A DNA stretch of 64,000 nucleotides, taken from the NCBI GenBank assembly GCA_036271875.1, contig DATAZU010000005.1, positions 158,488-222,487 of the forward strand. The letters run 5' to 3'. Shown one piece after another: positions 23,336 to 30,747 of this stretch. The position numbers were made by a program, and so were the translations under genes. The notes under the pieces are model-generated. The model was not told where the DNA came from, ran no database searches, and saw only the letters and a list, made by a program, of their open reading frames with translations. Origin of the DNA: Galbitalea sp036271875. GTDB lineage: Bacteria > Actinomycetota > Actinomycetes > Actinomycetales > Microbacteriaceae. Every line of letters starts with the position of its first letter. Within the stretch, counting starts at the first letter, position 1.

Positions 23336-24289
23336 ATGCCGCAAACAACGCATTTCCTCGAGGTCCCCGATCTGACCGGCAAACGAGCCGTCGTGACCGG
23401 GGCCAACAGCGGACTCGGCTTCGAGTTGACTCGGCGGCTCGCGATGGCCGGTGCCGAGGTCACGCTCGCGGTGCGCAACCGCGATAAGGGCGAGGCGGCC
23501 ATCGCATCCATCATCGCGGACCTGCCGGATGCCCGCCTCGAGCTCGGCGACCTGGACCTCGGCTCGCTCGCGAGCGTCGCCGTGTTCGCGAGCAACCAGG
23601 CGCGCGCGGATCGGCCCCTCCACATCCTCATTAATAACGCCGGCGTCATGATGCCGCCCAAGCGCCTCACGACGGACGACGAATTCGAGCTGCAGTTCGG
23701 CGGCAACTATCTCGGGCACTTCGCGCTCACCGCGCAGCTTCTTCCCCTGTTGCGCGCCGCAAAAACATCGCACGTCGTGAACCTGAGCAGCATCTACGCC
23801 AGGTCCGGTCGACTCGACTGGGCCAACCTCCAGGCCGAGCGCTCGTATCGGCCAGGCCGTGCCTACGGGGAATCCAAGCTCGCCATGCTCGTGTTCGCTC
23901 GCGAATTGAATCGGCGAAGCGAAGAGGCGGGATGGGGCATCCTCGCCGACGCGGCGCACCCCGGCGCGACGATCACCAACCTTCAGACCACCGGCCCATT
24001 GCACGGACACGATCCCAACGGTCTCCGGGCCCGAACCGTTCGGCTTCAGTACAAGGTGCCGGGTCTCTACCAGAATGTCGACCAGGGCGTTTTACCCGCT
24101 CTGTTTGCGGCAACGAGTCCGGATGCGCGAGGCGGCGAGTACTACGGACCCGGCGGTTTCCAGGAACTCACGGGCGGCCCGGCACCGGCGAGGGTGCCGC
24201 GACGCGCTGTGAGCCAGCCGGACGCCGCGCGACTTTGGACGCTGTCCGAGGGTCTAACCGGCGTTTCGTTTCCCGCGCTGCAAGACTGA
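23336..24289 (+). CDS. SDR-family oxidoreductase (protochlorophyllide reductase/retinol dehydrogenase-like)
   Basis: 317 residues from ATG 23336 (run of G before it). TGANSGLGFELTRRLA is the cofactor loop, DLDLGSLASV the adenine-binding Asp, ILINNAGVMMPP the NAG motif, NLSSIYARSG holds the catalytic Ser and YGESKLAMLVFARELN holds Tyr and Lys. A C-terminal extension (GGEYYGPGGFQELTGGP) is typical of the RDH/POR-like group, which uses NADP(H). The substrate cannot be predicted. It is followed at once (1 nt gap) by a lipoprotein gene on the same strand. Confidence 0.88.
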   Translation: MPQTTHFLEVPDLTGKRAVVTGANSGLGFELTRRLAMAGAEVTLAVRNRDKGEAAIASIIADLPDARLELGDLDLGSLASVAVFASNQARADRPLHILINNAGVMMPPKRLTTDDEFELQFGGNYLGHFALTAQLLPLLRAAKTSHVVNLSSIYARSGRLDWANLQAERSYRPGRAYGESKLAMLVFARELNRRSEEAGWGILADAAHPGATITNLQTTGPLHGHDPNGLRARTVRLQYKVPGLYQNVDQGVLPALFAATSPDARGGEYYGPGGFQELTGGPAPARVPRRAVSQPDAARLWTLSEGLTGVSFPALQD

Positions 24290-24290
24290 G

Positions 24291-24896
24291 TTGGTGAACG
24301 TCACCGGAGTCCGATCCCGTTCGACAGGTCTCGCCCTGGCTGCTGGGGCGGCCGTCGCCGTCCTACTGCTGAGCGGATGCGTCGACCAGACGCCATCGCC
24401 GACCCACAGTCCCGGCTCGCCCGGCACCAGCGCCTCGAGCACGCCGACCCCGACGCAGACCGCATCCGGGCCGCCCCCAACGCCCGTGACGATCGCCTGC
24501 GCCAAGGTGCTCACGCCGCAGCAGGTGTACGACTACAACCCCAACTATGTCGAAGTTGCGTCATACAAGCCGAGCGCTGGCACTCCCGGCGCGCAGGTTG
24601 CGGCGGATCAGGGTCAGGTCTGCGGTTGGCTCAATGAGACCAGTGGCGTCAAGCTCGAAGTCGCGATTGCGCATCCGGCTTCGAGCGAGCTGAGCACCCT
24701 TCGATCAGGAGCGACGGGCTCAACGGTTCAGCTCGGTGGGGGCGGCATTGGGTACTTCGAGGTCGCGGGCGGAGTCGGCCGGATACAGATTTTCTCCGGC
24801 GCATACTGGATCGTGATCTCCTCTGCCGACATCGCAGCGGAGGGTGATGTCGACCCCGTCGCAAAGGACGTTCTCGGCAATCTGGGCGCCGCCTAA
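24291..24896 (+). CDS. DUF3558-like lipoprotein
   Basis: 201 residues; translation starts at TTG 24291 or GTG 24294, one codon apart and undecided. Lipoprotein signal: SRSTGLALAAGAAVAVLLLSGC, lipobox LLSGC (Cys ~29). A Pro/Ser/Thr-rich wall-spanning linker (PSPTHSPGSPGTSASSTPTP) follows, then a compact domain beginning ACAKVLTPQQVYDYNP and containing QGQVCGWLN. Two Cys in that domain (CAKVL, CGW) probably form a disulphide. The general plan matches actinobacterial DUF3558 lipoproteins. It may be co-transcribed with the SDR gene just upstream. Function unknown. Confidence 0.7.
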   Translation: MVNVTGVRSRSTGLALAAGAAVAVLLLSGCVDQTPSPTHSPGSPGTSASSTPTPTQTASGPPPTPVTIACAKVLTPQQVYDYNPNYVEVASYKPSAGTPGAQVAADQGQVCGWLNETSGVKLEVAIAHPASSELSTLRSGATGSTVQLGGGGIGYFEVAGGVGRIQIFSGAYWIVISSADIAAEGDVDPVAKDVLGNLGAA

Positions 24897-24921
24897 AACG
24901 CTGCGGACAGACCAAAACGTT

Positions 24922-24939
24922 GACCCCCAAATGGGGGTC
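24922..24939. promoter_or_regulatory. Palindrome GACCCCC-AAAT-GGGGGTC upstream of the DUF2510 gene
   Basis: Perfect 7-bp arms around AAAT, between the lipoprotein stop and the DUF2510 start. The same ACCCCC-N3/4-GGGGGT core appears at 27424-27438 upstream of the histidine kinase gene. It could be an operator for that two-component system, or a short terminator for the lipoprotein gene. A TACAAT -10-like hexamer lies at 24963-24968. Confidence 0.45.
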
Positions 24940-25063
24940 GGTCATTTTGACCCCGTGTCCCCTACAATGAGGACAACCGTTCTCCATCCCGAACAGCCCC
25001 ACGGTTGGCAAACTTGTCGCTCCCCGGACACGCCCCGCGACAGGGCACTTGCAGGATTACCCG

Positions 25064-25249
25064 ATGTCTCTTGCCGTAGAAAACGACCTTGCCCCTTTTG
25101 GCTGGTACCCAGACCCCGCCAACAGTGGAATGCTCCGCTGGTGGAATGGTCGCCAGTGGACTGACCACCTTGAATACCCGCGCCCCGAGGTGCACCCGGC
25201 GATGAGCTACTCCAGCTCACTCACCGTGCCCGCCTCGCGTCGGTTCTGA
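25064..25249 (+). CDS. DUF2510 mini-protein
   Basis: 61 residues from ATG 25064 (an in-frame TTG at 25049 would add five). Almost the whole protein is one DUF2510 unit: PFGWYPDPANSGMLRWWNGRQWTDH. No membrane segment. It is similar to the stand-alone copy at 15.1 kb. It ends in front of a hairpin and runs convergently toward the response regulator. The upstream palindrome shares its core with one before the histidine kinase gene. Function unknown. Confidence 0.7.
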   Translation: MSLAVENDLAPFGWYPDPANSGMLRWWNGRQWTDHLEYPRPEVHPAMSYSSSLTVPASRRF

Positions 25250-25267
25250 TTTAGTTCAGAATCGTAA

Positions 25268-25294
25268 GCTGGCGCCTGATCCGTGGGCGCCAGC
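25268..25294. terminator. 9-bp-stem hairpin between convergent DUF2510 and response-regulator genes
   Basis: GCTGGCGCC (25268-25276) and GGCGCCAGC (25286-25294) are exact reverse complements with a 9-nt loop. It lies 18 nt past the DUF2510 stop. No strong T tract; likely a terminator, possibly for both strands. Confidence 0.5.
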
Positions 25295-25340
25295 CCGGTA
25301 CGCCGTTTTCGCTGCGTACGGGTGCTATGTGCTCTTCTCG

Positions 25341-25994
25341 CTACGTGCTGCGCTGCAGCCACGCCAGAACCGCGAGGACGCGTCTGTGGTCACTACCGCT
25401 GTCGTCGAGACCGAGCTTCTGGAAGATCGCCGTCACGTTTTTCTCGACGGCGCCGGTGCCGATGACGAGTGCGCTCGCTATTGCGGCGTTCGTGCGACCC
25501 TCCCCCATGAGCGCCAGTACTTCGCGTTCTCGTGGAGTCAGCCGCTCAAGCGGATCGTGCCTGCGCCCGATGAGTTGGGCAACGACCTCGGGGTCGAGTA
25601 CGGTGCCGCCCGACGCGATGCGCTCGATCGCATCCTTCAGTTCGTCGAGGGATGCAACGCGATCCTTGAGCAGGTAGCCAACGCGACCCGTTCCCGCTGA
25701 CAGCAACTCCTGCGCGTAGGCGACCTCAACGTACTGCGAGAGCAGAAGAATCCCGAGGTCGGGCATGAGCTGGCGCGCGCGGATGGCGGCACGCACGCCC
25801 TCATCGCGAAACGTCGGCGGCATCCGGACATCGAGAACGATGAGATCGGGCTTCAGTTCGTCAAGCACGGCAAGGAGCTGGTCGGCATCCGGGTAGGACG
25901 CCAGTACCGTGACACCCGACTCTTCGAGTACCCGCACGAGACCCTCGCGCAGCAGCACTGAGTCGTCGGCGACGACAACGCGGAGTCCAGCCAT
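25341..25994 (-). CDS. NarL/LuxR-type DNA-binding response regulator
   Basis: 217 residues from ATG 25994 (GGAG close upstream). Receiver domain: acidic pair in VVVADDSVLLREG, phospho-acceptor Asp in DLIVLDVRMPP (residue ~54), switch residue region LLLSQYVE and Lys in YLLKDRV. The C-terminal LuxR HTH shows LTPREREVLALMGEGRTNAAIA and EKNVTAIFQKLGL. It is encoded 22 nt downstream of its sensor kinase on the same strand. It is probably activated by phosphotransfer from it and may act on the GC-rich palindromes nearby. Signal unknown. Confidence 0.94.
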   Translation of the reverse strand: MAGLRVVVADDSVLLREGLVRVLEESGVTVLASYPDADQLLAVLDELKPDLIVLDVRMPPTFRDEGVRAAIRARQLMPDLGILLLSQYVEVAYAQELLSAGTGRVGYLLKDRVASLDELKDAIERIASGGTVLDPEVVAQLIGRRHDPLERLTPREREVLALMGEGRTNAAIASALVIGTGAVEKNVTAIFQKLGLDDSGSDHRRVLAVLAWLQRST

Positions 25995-26016
25995 GTCTCC
26001 AGAGTACGGGGGCATG

Positions 26017-27372
26017 TCAGGCGAGCGGCAACCGCGCCGAAACGAGGGTTGGGCCGCCGACCGGACTGTGCACATCCAGCGTGCCGCCAGATCCGCGCAT
26101 CCGCTCGACAAGGCCGGCGAGGCCGTGGCCGGCGGTGGTCGTTGCGCCCCCCATTCCGTTGTCAGACACCGTGACCACGAGCGAGTCGTCGGCGCGACCA
26201 ACACGAATCTCAATGTCGGTCGCGCCCGAATGCTTGATCGCATTGGTCAGCGCCTCGCTCGCGGCGAAGTACGCGTTTCGTTCGATTTCCTGCGGCAGAT
26301 TGGTGTCCTTCGGCAGGTTGTCCGTGACGCGGGTTGCAATCGGGCTGCGCGTCGCCGCCGACTCGAGTGCCGCAACCAAGCCACGATCCAGAAGGATGGG
26401 CGGGGCGAAGCCTCGGGACAGCGCACGAAGTTCTTCGAGAGCGTCCTTCGAGTGTTGCATCGCTTCGGCGATGAGGGTCCTGGCCCTGTCCGGGTCGTCG
26501 TCGAGCTGGCGGTCGGCTGCCGCGAGATCCATTTGCATCCGAACGAGGCGCTGCTGCGGCCCGTCGTGGATGTCGCGCTCGAGTCGACGAAGCGAGTGCC
26601 CCTCAGCGGAGCTGGCTGCGCCGCGCGCCTCGTTCAACACCTGCACCTGCTGCCGGAGCGCATCCGACTTCCAGGCGCCGAGCATTCCGTTGGCGATACC
26701 CCAGTGCATCCGCACCAGACCGCGCGAGATGAACGGCAGGGTGGCCAGGAATATCGCGCCGAGGAGGAGATAGGAGATCGATTCGACGACGTCGTATCCG
26801 GCATTCTCGGGAACGAGGCCCTGACCGGTGAGCAGCCAGTGCGACAGATACAGCTGCCGGTGCGGCTGTGGAAGGAATCGTTCCCAGAACCAGTACGTCA
26901 CTCCCCCGAGCGCCGTCGCGATCCAGGTGATCGTCACGACCCAGCTGAAGAGCGTGACCGCAAAGTTCACGACCATGGTGTGAAGCAGAGCCAGCCAGTA
27001 GTGACCGTTGAAGAGCACCGACCGGATCCACCTCAACAGTCCGGAGCCCGCAGTGCGATCGCCCCAGTTGACGCGCTCGATGCGGCGTTCAGCCGTCCAC
27101 TCCAGCCGAGTGAGTTCGAGCGTCGCAAACGCGCGAGCGACGTACATCGCGCCGATCAGCACGAAGACGCCGACGAACAACGGGAAGATCGTGCTCACTC
27201 CACTGTTGAACAGGGCAATCGAGACCACAAAACCGGCAGTCGCGACCGGAAGTCCAAGCAGAAGGAACGCCAAATCGCGAGGAAAACCTCGCCACACGCG
27301 CGCATAGAGATTGCCGGTCGGTGGCGCTGCCGGTGTTGCCGGTACTGTCACGGCGATTCCCTCATTGGTCAT
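26017..27372 (-). CDS. Sensor histidine kinase with multi-pass N-terminal sensor domain
   Basis: 451 residues. The N-terminal half has about five to six membrane helices of the actinobacterial 'putative sensor' type (residues ~27-235, including FPRDLAFLLLGLPVATAGF and YLLLGAIFLATLPF). A HisKA_3 dimerisation domain follows with the phospho-acceptor His in RLERDIHDGPQQRLVRMQMDLA (residue ~268). The HATPase_c domain has ASEALTNAIKHSGAT (N box) and DNGMGG ... GHGLAGLVERMRG (G boxes). It pairs with the NarL-type regulator 22 nt downstream. The gap in front of its ATG contains a C5/G5 palindrome. The stimulus is unknown; such systems often sense envelope stress. Confidence 0.94.
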   Translation of the reverse strand: MTNEGIAVTVPATPAAPPTGNLYARVWRGFPRDLAFLLLGLPVATAGFVVSIALFNSGVSTIFPLFVGVFVLIGAMYVARAFATLELTRLEWTAERRIERVNWGDRTAGSGLLRWIRSVLFNGHYWLALLHTMVVNFAVTLFSWVVTITWIATALGGVTYWFWERFLPQPHRQLYLSHWLLTGQGLVPENAGYDVVESISYLLLGAIFLATLPFISRGLVRMHWGIANGMLGAWKSDALRQQVQVLNEARGAASSAEGHSLRRLERDIHDGPQQRLVRMQMDLAAADRQLDDDPDRARTLIAEAMQHSKDALEELRALSRGFAPPILLDRGLVAALESAATRSPIATRVTDNLPKDTNLPQEIERNAYFAASEALTNAIKHSGATDIEIRVGRADDSLVVTVSDNGMGGATTTAGHGLAGLVERMRGSGGTLDVHSPVGGPTLVSARLPLA

Positions 27373-27423
27373 GAACTCAGTCTCGCGGTCGACAGATTAT
27401 GCGACCATGCGGCCGTCGCCCAA

Positions 27424-27445
27424 ACCCCCGGTGGGGGTAACCCCC
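27424..27445. promoter_or_regulatory. Overlapping palindromes ACCCCC-GGT-GGGGGT-AA-CCCCC before the histidine kinase gene
   Basis: ACCCCC (27424-27429) and GGGGGT (27433-27438) are inverted around GGT; the same G5 run also pairs with CCCCC at 27441-27445. It sits ~52 nt upstream of the kinase ATG and 3 nt past the TfoX-like stop. It could be the operator of the two-component operon, a terminator of the paiB-tfoX pair, or both. Confidence 0.45.
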
Positions 27446-27447
27446 GC

Positions 27448-27780
27448 CTACAGTTTCTGCCGGATGCGGTGGAGCGCGCTCTCGGCGTAGCTTCCCCAGG
27501 TGTCCCGATGATCATCCGGGATGCGCACCCAGTCCTTGAACGCGACCTCCCGGCCGCCCGGGTGCCACAGTTCGGCACCCGACAGGTTGAGCGCGGCGTT
27601 GTGCTCCGTTGTGCCCTCGATGAGCTTGAAGGCCACCGAATCATCGAGGTACACCGCGATGACCTTGCCGTCAGCCATCATCCCGCGACGGCCGAACATC
27701 GTGCTCTGTGTGACCCCGAGCATCCTCAGGTTGTCCAGGATCTCGGTGAATCGGGCATCCGGCGTGACCTGGCTGGTCAT
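27448..27780 (-). CDS. TfoX/Sxy N-terminal-domain-like protein
   Basis: 110 residues, cytoplasmic. The pattern MFGRRGMMADGKVIAVYLDDSVAFKLIEGT matches the TfoX N-terminal domain (MFGG-x-G...D-x-x-x-FK). GGREVAFKDWVRIPDDHRDTWGSYAESALHRI resembles the closing part of actinobacterial relatives annotated as TfoX/Sxy-family proteins. In gamma-proteobacteria TfoX triggers competence, but single-domain actinobacterial homologues have no demonstrated role. Its start overlaps the paiB stop by 4 nt, so it is translationally coupled to paiB. Confidence 0.65.
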   Translation of the reverse strand: MTSQVTPDARFTEILDNLRMLGVTQSTMFGRRGMMADGKVIAVYLDDSVAFKLIEGTTEHNAALNLSGAELWHPGGREVAFKDWVRIPDDHRDTWGSYAESALHRIRQKL

Positions 27781-28409
27781 CGGTCACCTTCGGTGACGTT
27801 CTCGTAGAACCGGCGCATCTCCCCGGCCAGGGGCTTGGACGCGTACGGGCCGTCGCCCTCGAGCGCGTCGATGATGTGTTCGACGACCTCGGGCGCCTTG
27901 CTCTGGCTGAGCTTCAGACGCGCGTCGAAGTGGGTGACCCGCACCCGAATGCCGACGGTCCCGGTCGCGATGTGTCTTGCCGCATCCTCGTCGATTTCGA
28001 GGCTCACCGGGTTGGGCAGCCGCTTCTCGAAGTAGTCGACCAGATTGCCAAGCACGGCGAAATTCTCGTCGTCACTCAGGATCTCGGGCGTGCCGTATAG
28101 GTGCGCGGTCACGTGATTCCAGGTCGGGACGAATTCGGAGTTCTCGTACCAACCGGGCGAGATGTAGCCATGTGGACCCTGAATGATCACAAGCACCTCG
28201 TGTTCACCCAGCTCGTGCGCCCGCTCATCCGGACGCCCGACGTGGCTGACAATCGAAATGCCATCGGCATCCTCTTCGAGGACGACCGGGTAGTGGGACG
28301 CGACGATGCCTTTGGCCGTGGACGAAACGATGGTTGCCCACGGATTTTCGCGGATGAGCCTCTTGACCTCATCCTCGTCCGTCAGCAAATAGTGGGGCGT
28401 GTATCGCAT
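27777..28409 (-). CDS. FMN-binding negative transcriptional regulator, PaiB family
   Basis: 210 residues. MRYTPHYLLTDEDEVKRLIRENPWATIVS is the PaiB N-terminus (flavin-reductase-like split barrel). ASHYPVVLEE and SHVGRPDERAHEL follow. HGYISPGWYENSEFVPTWNHVTAHLYG is the family's most conserved block. The C-terminal LKLSQSKAPEVVEHIIDAL is also diagnostic. PaiB proteins bind FMN or heme-like cofactors, and in Bacillus repress sporulation and protease genes; here the targets are unknown. It forms an overlapping pair with the tfoX-like gene. Confidence 0.9.
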   Translation of the reverse strand: MRYTPHYLLTDEDEVKRLIRENPWATIVSSTAKGIVASHYPVVLEEDADGISIVSHVGRPDERAHELGEHEVLVIIQGPHGYISPGWYENSEFVPTWNHVTAHLYGTPEILSDDENFAVLGNLVDYFEKRLPNPVSLEIDEDAARHIATGTVGIRVRVTHFDARLKLSQSKAPEVVEHIIDALEGDGPYASKPLAGEMRRFYENVTEGDR

Positions 28410-28448
28410 AGCTAAGTGTGGCGCAGGTTGCGTGGCGACGCAGGAAAA

Positions 28449-29465
28449 CTAGACCTGATCGACCGGGCAGAAATACAGCTTGCGGCTGGCAGCGATCTCC
28501 ATCACGATCGGGGTTCCGCAGATCCGGCACGGCTCGCCCGTGCGGTGGTACACCCAGTGTCGATCTTCGCGATTGGCGAGCGCGGCGGCATACTTCGCTT
28601 TGCTCAACCCGTCCATGGTCAACATCTGGCCGGTCTGTACGCCGATCTTGAGCAGTTTCGTCCAGTCACGCCAGAGTGCGCGGACGGTCTCCTCCGGCAC
28701 GTTCCTGCCCGGCGTGTGCGGATCGAGTCGCGCACGAAAGAGCAACTCGGCACGGTACACGTTGCCGATGCCGCTGACGACTGACTGGTCCATGAGAAGC
28801 AGGCCGATCGGGGTGCCGGACTTTCGGACCGCCGCGACAAATCGCTCCTCCCCCTTCTTCGGTGAGTCGATAAGCGGGTCGGGACCGAGCTTGTCGATGG
28901 CGGCCTGGACCTGATCTGGCGTGAGTACGTCACACGCCGTAGGGCCGCGAAGATCCGCCACGGTGTTGTCGGTCAGCAGCCTCACACGAACCGCTCCGAC
29001 GGGCGGGGGCGGGAAGACATCGGTATCCGCCTCGATCTTCTCCTGCTCCGACATTCGCAACCGGGCCACCCGCGGTGCACCCATCGACATAGCGCCGGTC
29101 CCTGAGCCCGGCTCGGTCCCTGAGCCCGGCTCGGTCCCTGAGCCCGTCGAAGGGCCAAGCACGGTACCGCGCTGATTCGTCTGCCCCATCCGTCCATTCG
29201 CGGAGGCGACCGTGGCATCCGCCGTGAAATCGCCCGCGAAGTCCCACGCACCGTACATCCCGAGGTGCACACGAAGCCAGAGCCCGTTGTCGAATTCGAG
29301 AAACATCTGCTTGCCGACCGCCTTCGCGTCGATCATCACGCGGCCGTCGATTCGCGCGGCACCATCCGCGAACCTGCCCTGCGGGGATGTCGCGGTGACA
29401 CGCTTCCCGACGAAGTGCAGCGCGAACTGGCGAGCGATGCGATGGACGGAGTGACCCTCAGGCAC
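28449..29465 (-). CDS. nei: Fpg/Nei-family DNA glycosylase with an in-frame repeat insertion
   Basis: 338 residues. GTG at 29465 is preferred because it yields the obligatory N-terminal (M)PEG, Pro2 and Glu3 being catalytic; it starts 2 nt after the rpiB stop. FGKQ-like VGKQMFLEF, LRVHLGMYG, the helix-two-turn-helix block SGIGNVYRAELLFRARL and the end CRICGTP ... YFCPVDQV are visible. The zinc finger lacks its fourth Cys (CPVD instead of CPxC). Residues ~104-123 (GPSTGSGTEPGSGTEPGSGT) are encoded by a palindromic repeat with three tandem 18-bp units and form an extra Gly/Ser/Thr loop. Removes oxidised bases (endonuclease VIII type). Adjacent to rpiB as in mycobacteria. Confidence 0.88.
   Translation of the reverse strand: MPEGHSVHRIARQFALHFVGKRVTATSPQGRFADGAARIDGRVMIDAKAVGKQMFLEFDNGLWLRVHLGMYGAWDFAGDFTADATVASANGRMGQTNQRGTVLGPSTGSGTEPGSGTEPGSGTGAMSMGAPRVARLRMSEQEKIEADTDVFPPPPVGAVRVRLLTDNTVADLRGPTACDVLTPDQVQAAIDKLGPDPLIDSPKKGEERFVAAVRKSGTPIGLLLMDQSVVSGIGNVYRAELLFRARLDPHTPGRNVPEETVRALWRDWTKLLKIGVQTGQMLTMDGLSKAKYAAALANREDRHWVYHRTGEPCRICGTPIVMEIAASRKLYFCPVDQV
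29096..29156. repeat. Palindromic repeat element expanded as 3 x 18 bp inside nei
   Basis: Units CGGTCCCTGAGCCCGGCT at 29096-29113 and 29114-29131, and a third at 29132-29149 whose end turns into GTCG, followed by AAGGGCC. The core CCCTGAGC..GTCGAAGGG is the same as in the repeat copies at 12.06 and 50.1 kb. The unit length is a multiple of three, so the reading frame is kept. Confidence 0.75.
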
Positions 29466-29467
29466 CG

Positions 29468-29953
29468 CTAGCCGATCTCGCGGCCGGCGATCTTGCCGGT
29501 CTCTTCGAATTCGGCGAGTTGGGCGATGCGACGTTCGTGGCGTTCCTCGTAGCTGAACGGCGTCGCGATGAACGTGTCGATGAAGAGCATTGCCTCCTCG
29601 ACAGTGTGCTGTCGCGCGCCGATCGAGATCAGGTTGGCATTGTTGTGCTGGCGAGCGAGTTCGGCAGTAGGGACACTCCACACAAGTGCCGCCCGCGCGC
29701 CGTGAACTTTGTTCGCGGCGATCTGCTCGCCGTTACCCGACCCGCCGAAGATGACCCCGAGGGTCTCGACGCCGAGCTCCTGGTCGCCCACCACGCCCAG
29801 CGCCGCGTTGATGCAGAAGCTCGGATAGTCATCCAGCGGGGCAAAGGTCTTCGGGCCGTGATCGATGACCTCGTGGCCGGCATCCTTCAGGTGCGTCTGC
29901 AATTGTTTGCTGAATTCGAGGCCCGCGTGGTCGGTCGCGATGTGGATGCGCAT
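29468..29953 (-). CDS. rpiB: Ribose-5-phosphate isomerase B
   Basis: 161 residues; ATG 29953 has GAGGG upstream. RpiB/LacAB fold: MRIHIATDHAGLEFSKQLQTHL at the start (phosphate-binding Asp/His), DHGPKTFAPLDDYPSF in the middle, the anion hole GVIFGGSGNGEQIAANK (Ser/Gly-rich loop; the Ser replaces the catalytic Cys, as in actinobacterial RpiB) and HNNANLISIGARQHT. Interconverts ribose-5-P and ribulose-5-P in the pentose phosphate pathway, cytoplasmic. It is directly upstream of, and coupled to, the nei-type glycosylase gene (2 nt between stop and start). Confidence 0.96.
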   Translation of the reverse strand: MRIHIATDHAGLEFSKQLQTHLKDAGHEVIDHGPKTFAPLDDYPSFCINAALGVVGDQELGVETLGVIFGGSGNGEQIAANKVHGARAALVWSVPTAELARQHNNANLISIGARQHTVEEAMLFIDTFIATPFSYEERHERRIAQLAEFEETGKIAGREIG

Positions 29954-30062
29954 GCCCTCATTTTAGGTCGGCCCACCGACTCACCCTCTCGGCTGATGCG
30001 CACGTGCCATGATCATCCGCGGGGCTGACGCGGGAGCTCGGCCGTGCGGACATTCTGGAAGA

Positions 30063-30734
30063 ATGACTTCGGCCGGGACCTCGACCGCGTCCGGTACGGC
30101 CCCGTCCGCGCCGTTTGTGCGGGCCCTTGGGGCGATCCTCCTGGTGCTTGGCGCCGCCGCGGCCACCGGCACGCTCACGCCATTCGGAGAGTCACATCTG
30201 CCTGGGCCGATCAATGCTGCCGCGAATTCGTCAGGGCCGTGGGCGATCGTCGCCTTTGCGAGCGTGTACTTCAGCCGGGCGCGTGGAGCGTTTGCAGCGG
30301 CTCTCGGGGCCGCGTCCTTCGTCACGATGGATCTACTCTTCTTTGTGGTGTTTGACGCCCGGGGAGGCTACTACCCGCACGCGTACCTCGCGTTTTGGAT
30401 CGTGATCGCTCTGCTGATTGGACCGCTCGTCGGGGTCTGCGCGTCCTGGCTGCGTGCGCCGAGAATGTGGTTGCGAGCGGTCGCGATCGCGGCACCGAGC
30501 TCGGTACTGATCGGCGAGGGCATCTTCATGCTCGTGCGGTTGCCCGGTGTGAGTACCGTCTACGCGCTGGCCTCCGTCGTGGTTGGGCTTGCGCTCTTCA
30601 CGATGCTTGCGGCACTTCTGCTTCGCGGCGCGCGGTGTCTTGCGCTCAGCACCGTGGCATGCGTGCTCGCGAGCGCAGCATTCCTCACGGTCTACGGGCT
30701 ACTGCCCCTCATCCTGCACAAGGTCGTGCCGTAG
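30063..30734 (+). CDS. Multi-pass membrane protein, DUF6518-like
   Basis: 223 residues from ATG 30063 (GGAAGA directly before it; an ATG at 30009 has no support). About six to seven hydrophobic helices: FVRALGAILLVLGAAAAT, GPWAIVAFASVYFSRARGAFAAALGAASF, YLAFWIVIALLIGPLVG, VAIAAPSSVLIGEGIFML, ALASVVVGLALFTMLAALLL and STVACVLASAAFLTVYGLLP. The NSSGPWAIVAF block and overall plan resemble proteins grouped as DUF6518. No catalytic motif is seen. Function unknown. It is transcribed divergently from rpiB. Confidence 0.65.
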   Translation: MTSAGTSTASGTAPSAPFVRALGAILLVLGAAAATGTLTPFGESHLPGPINAAANSSGPWAIVAFASVYFSRARGAFAAALGAASFVTMDLLFFVVFDARGGYYPHAYLAFWIVIALLIGPLVGVCASWLRAPRMWLRAVAIAAPSSVLIGEGIFMLVRLPGVSTVYALASVVVGLALFTMLAALLLRGARCLALSTVACVLASAAFLTVYGLLPLILHKVVP

Positions 30735-30747
30735 CGCCCGCGAGAGG

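Noticed and set aside
23256..23348. Upstream ATG starts for the anchored Ig-like protein
   Set aside because: Neither ATG has a ribosome site, and both would put extra polar residues before the signal peptide; TTG 23255 has AGGGGAG.
24949..24968. TTGACC / TACAAT as a sigma-70 type promoter for the DUF2510 gene
   Set aside because: The two hexamers are only 10 nt apart; only the -10-like element can stand.
25909..27807. Long plus-strand open frame opposite the two-component system
   Set aside because: The minus strand encodes a complete kinase and regulator with all motifs; the plus-strand product is compositionally biased (Arg, His, Asp) without domains.
29096..29149. CRISPR-like array
   Set aside because: The 18-bp units are contiguous without spacers and lie inside an open frame.
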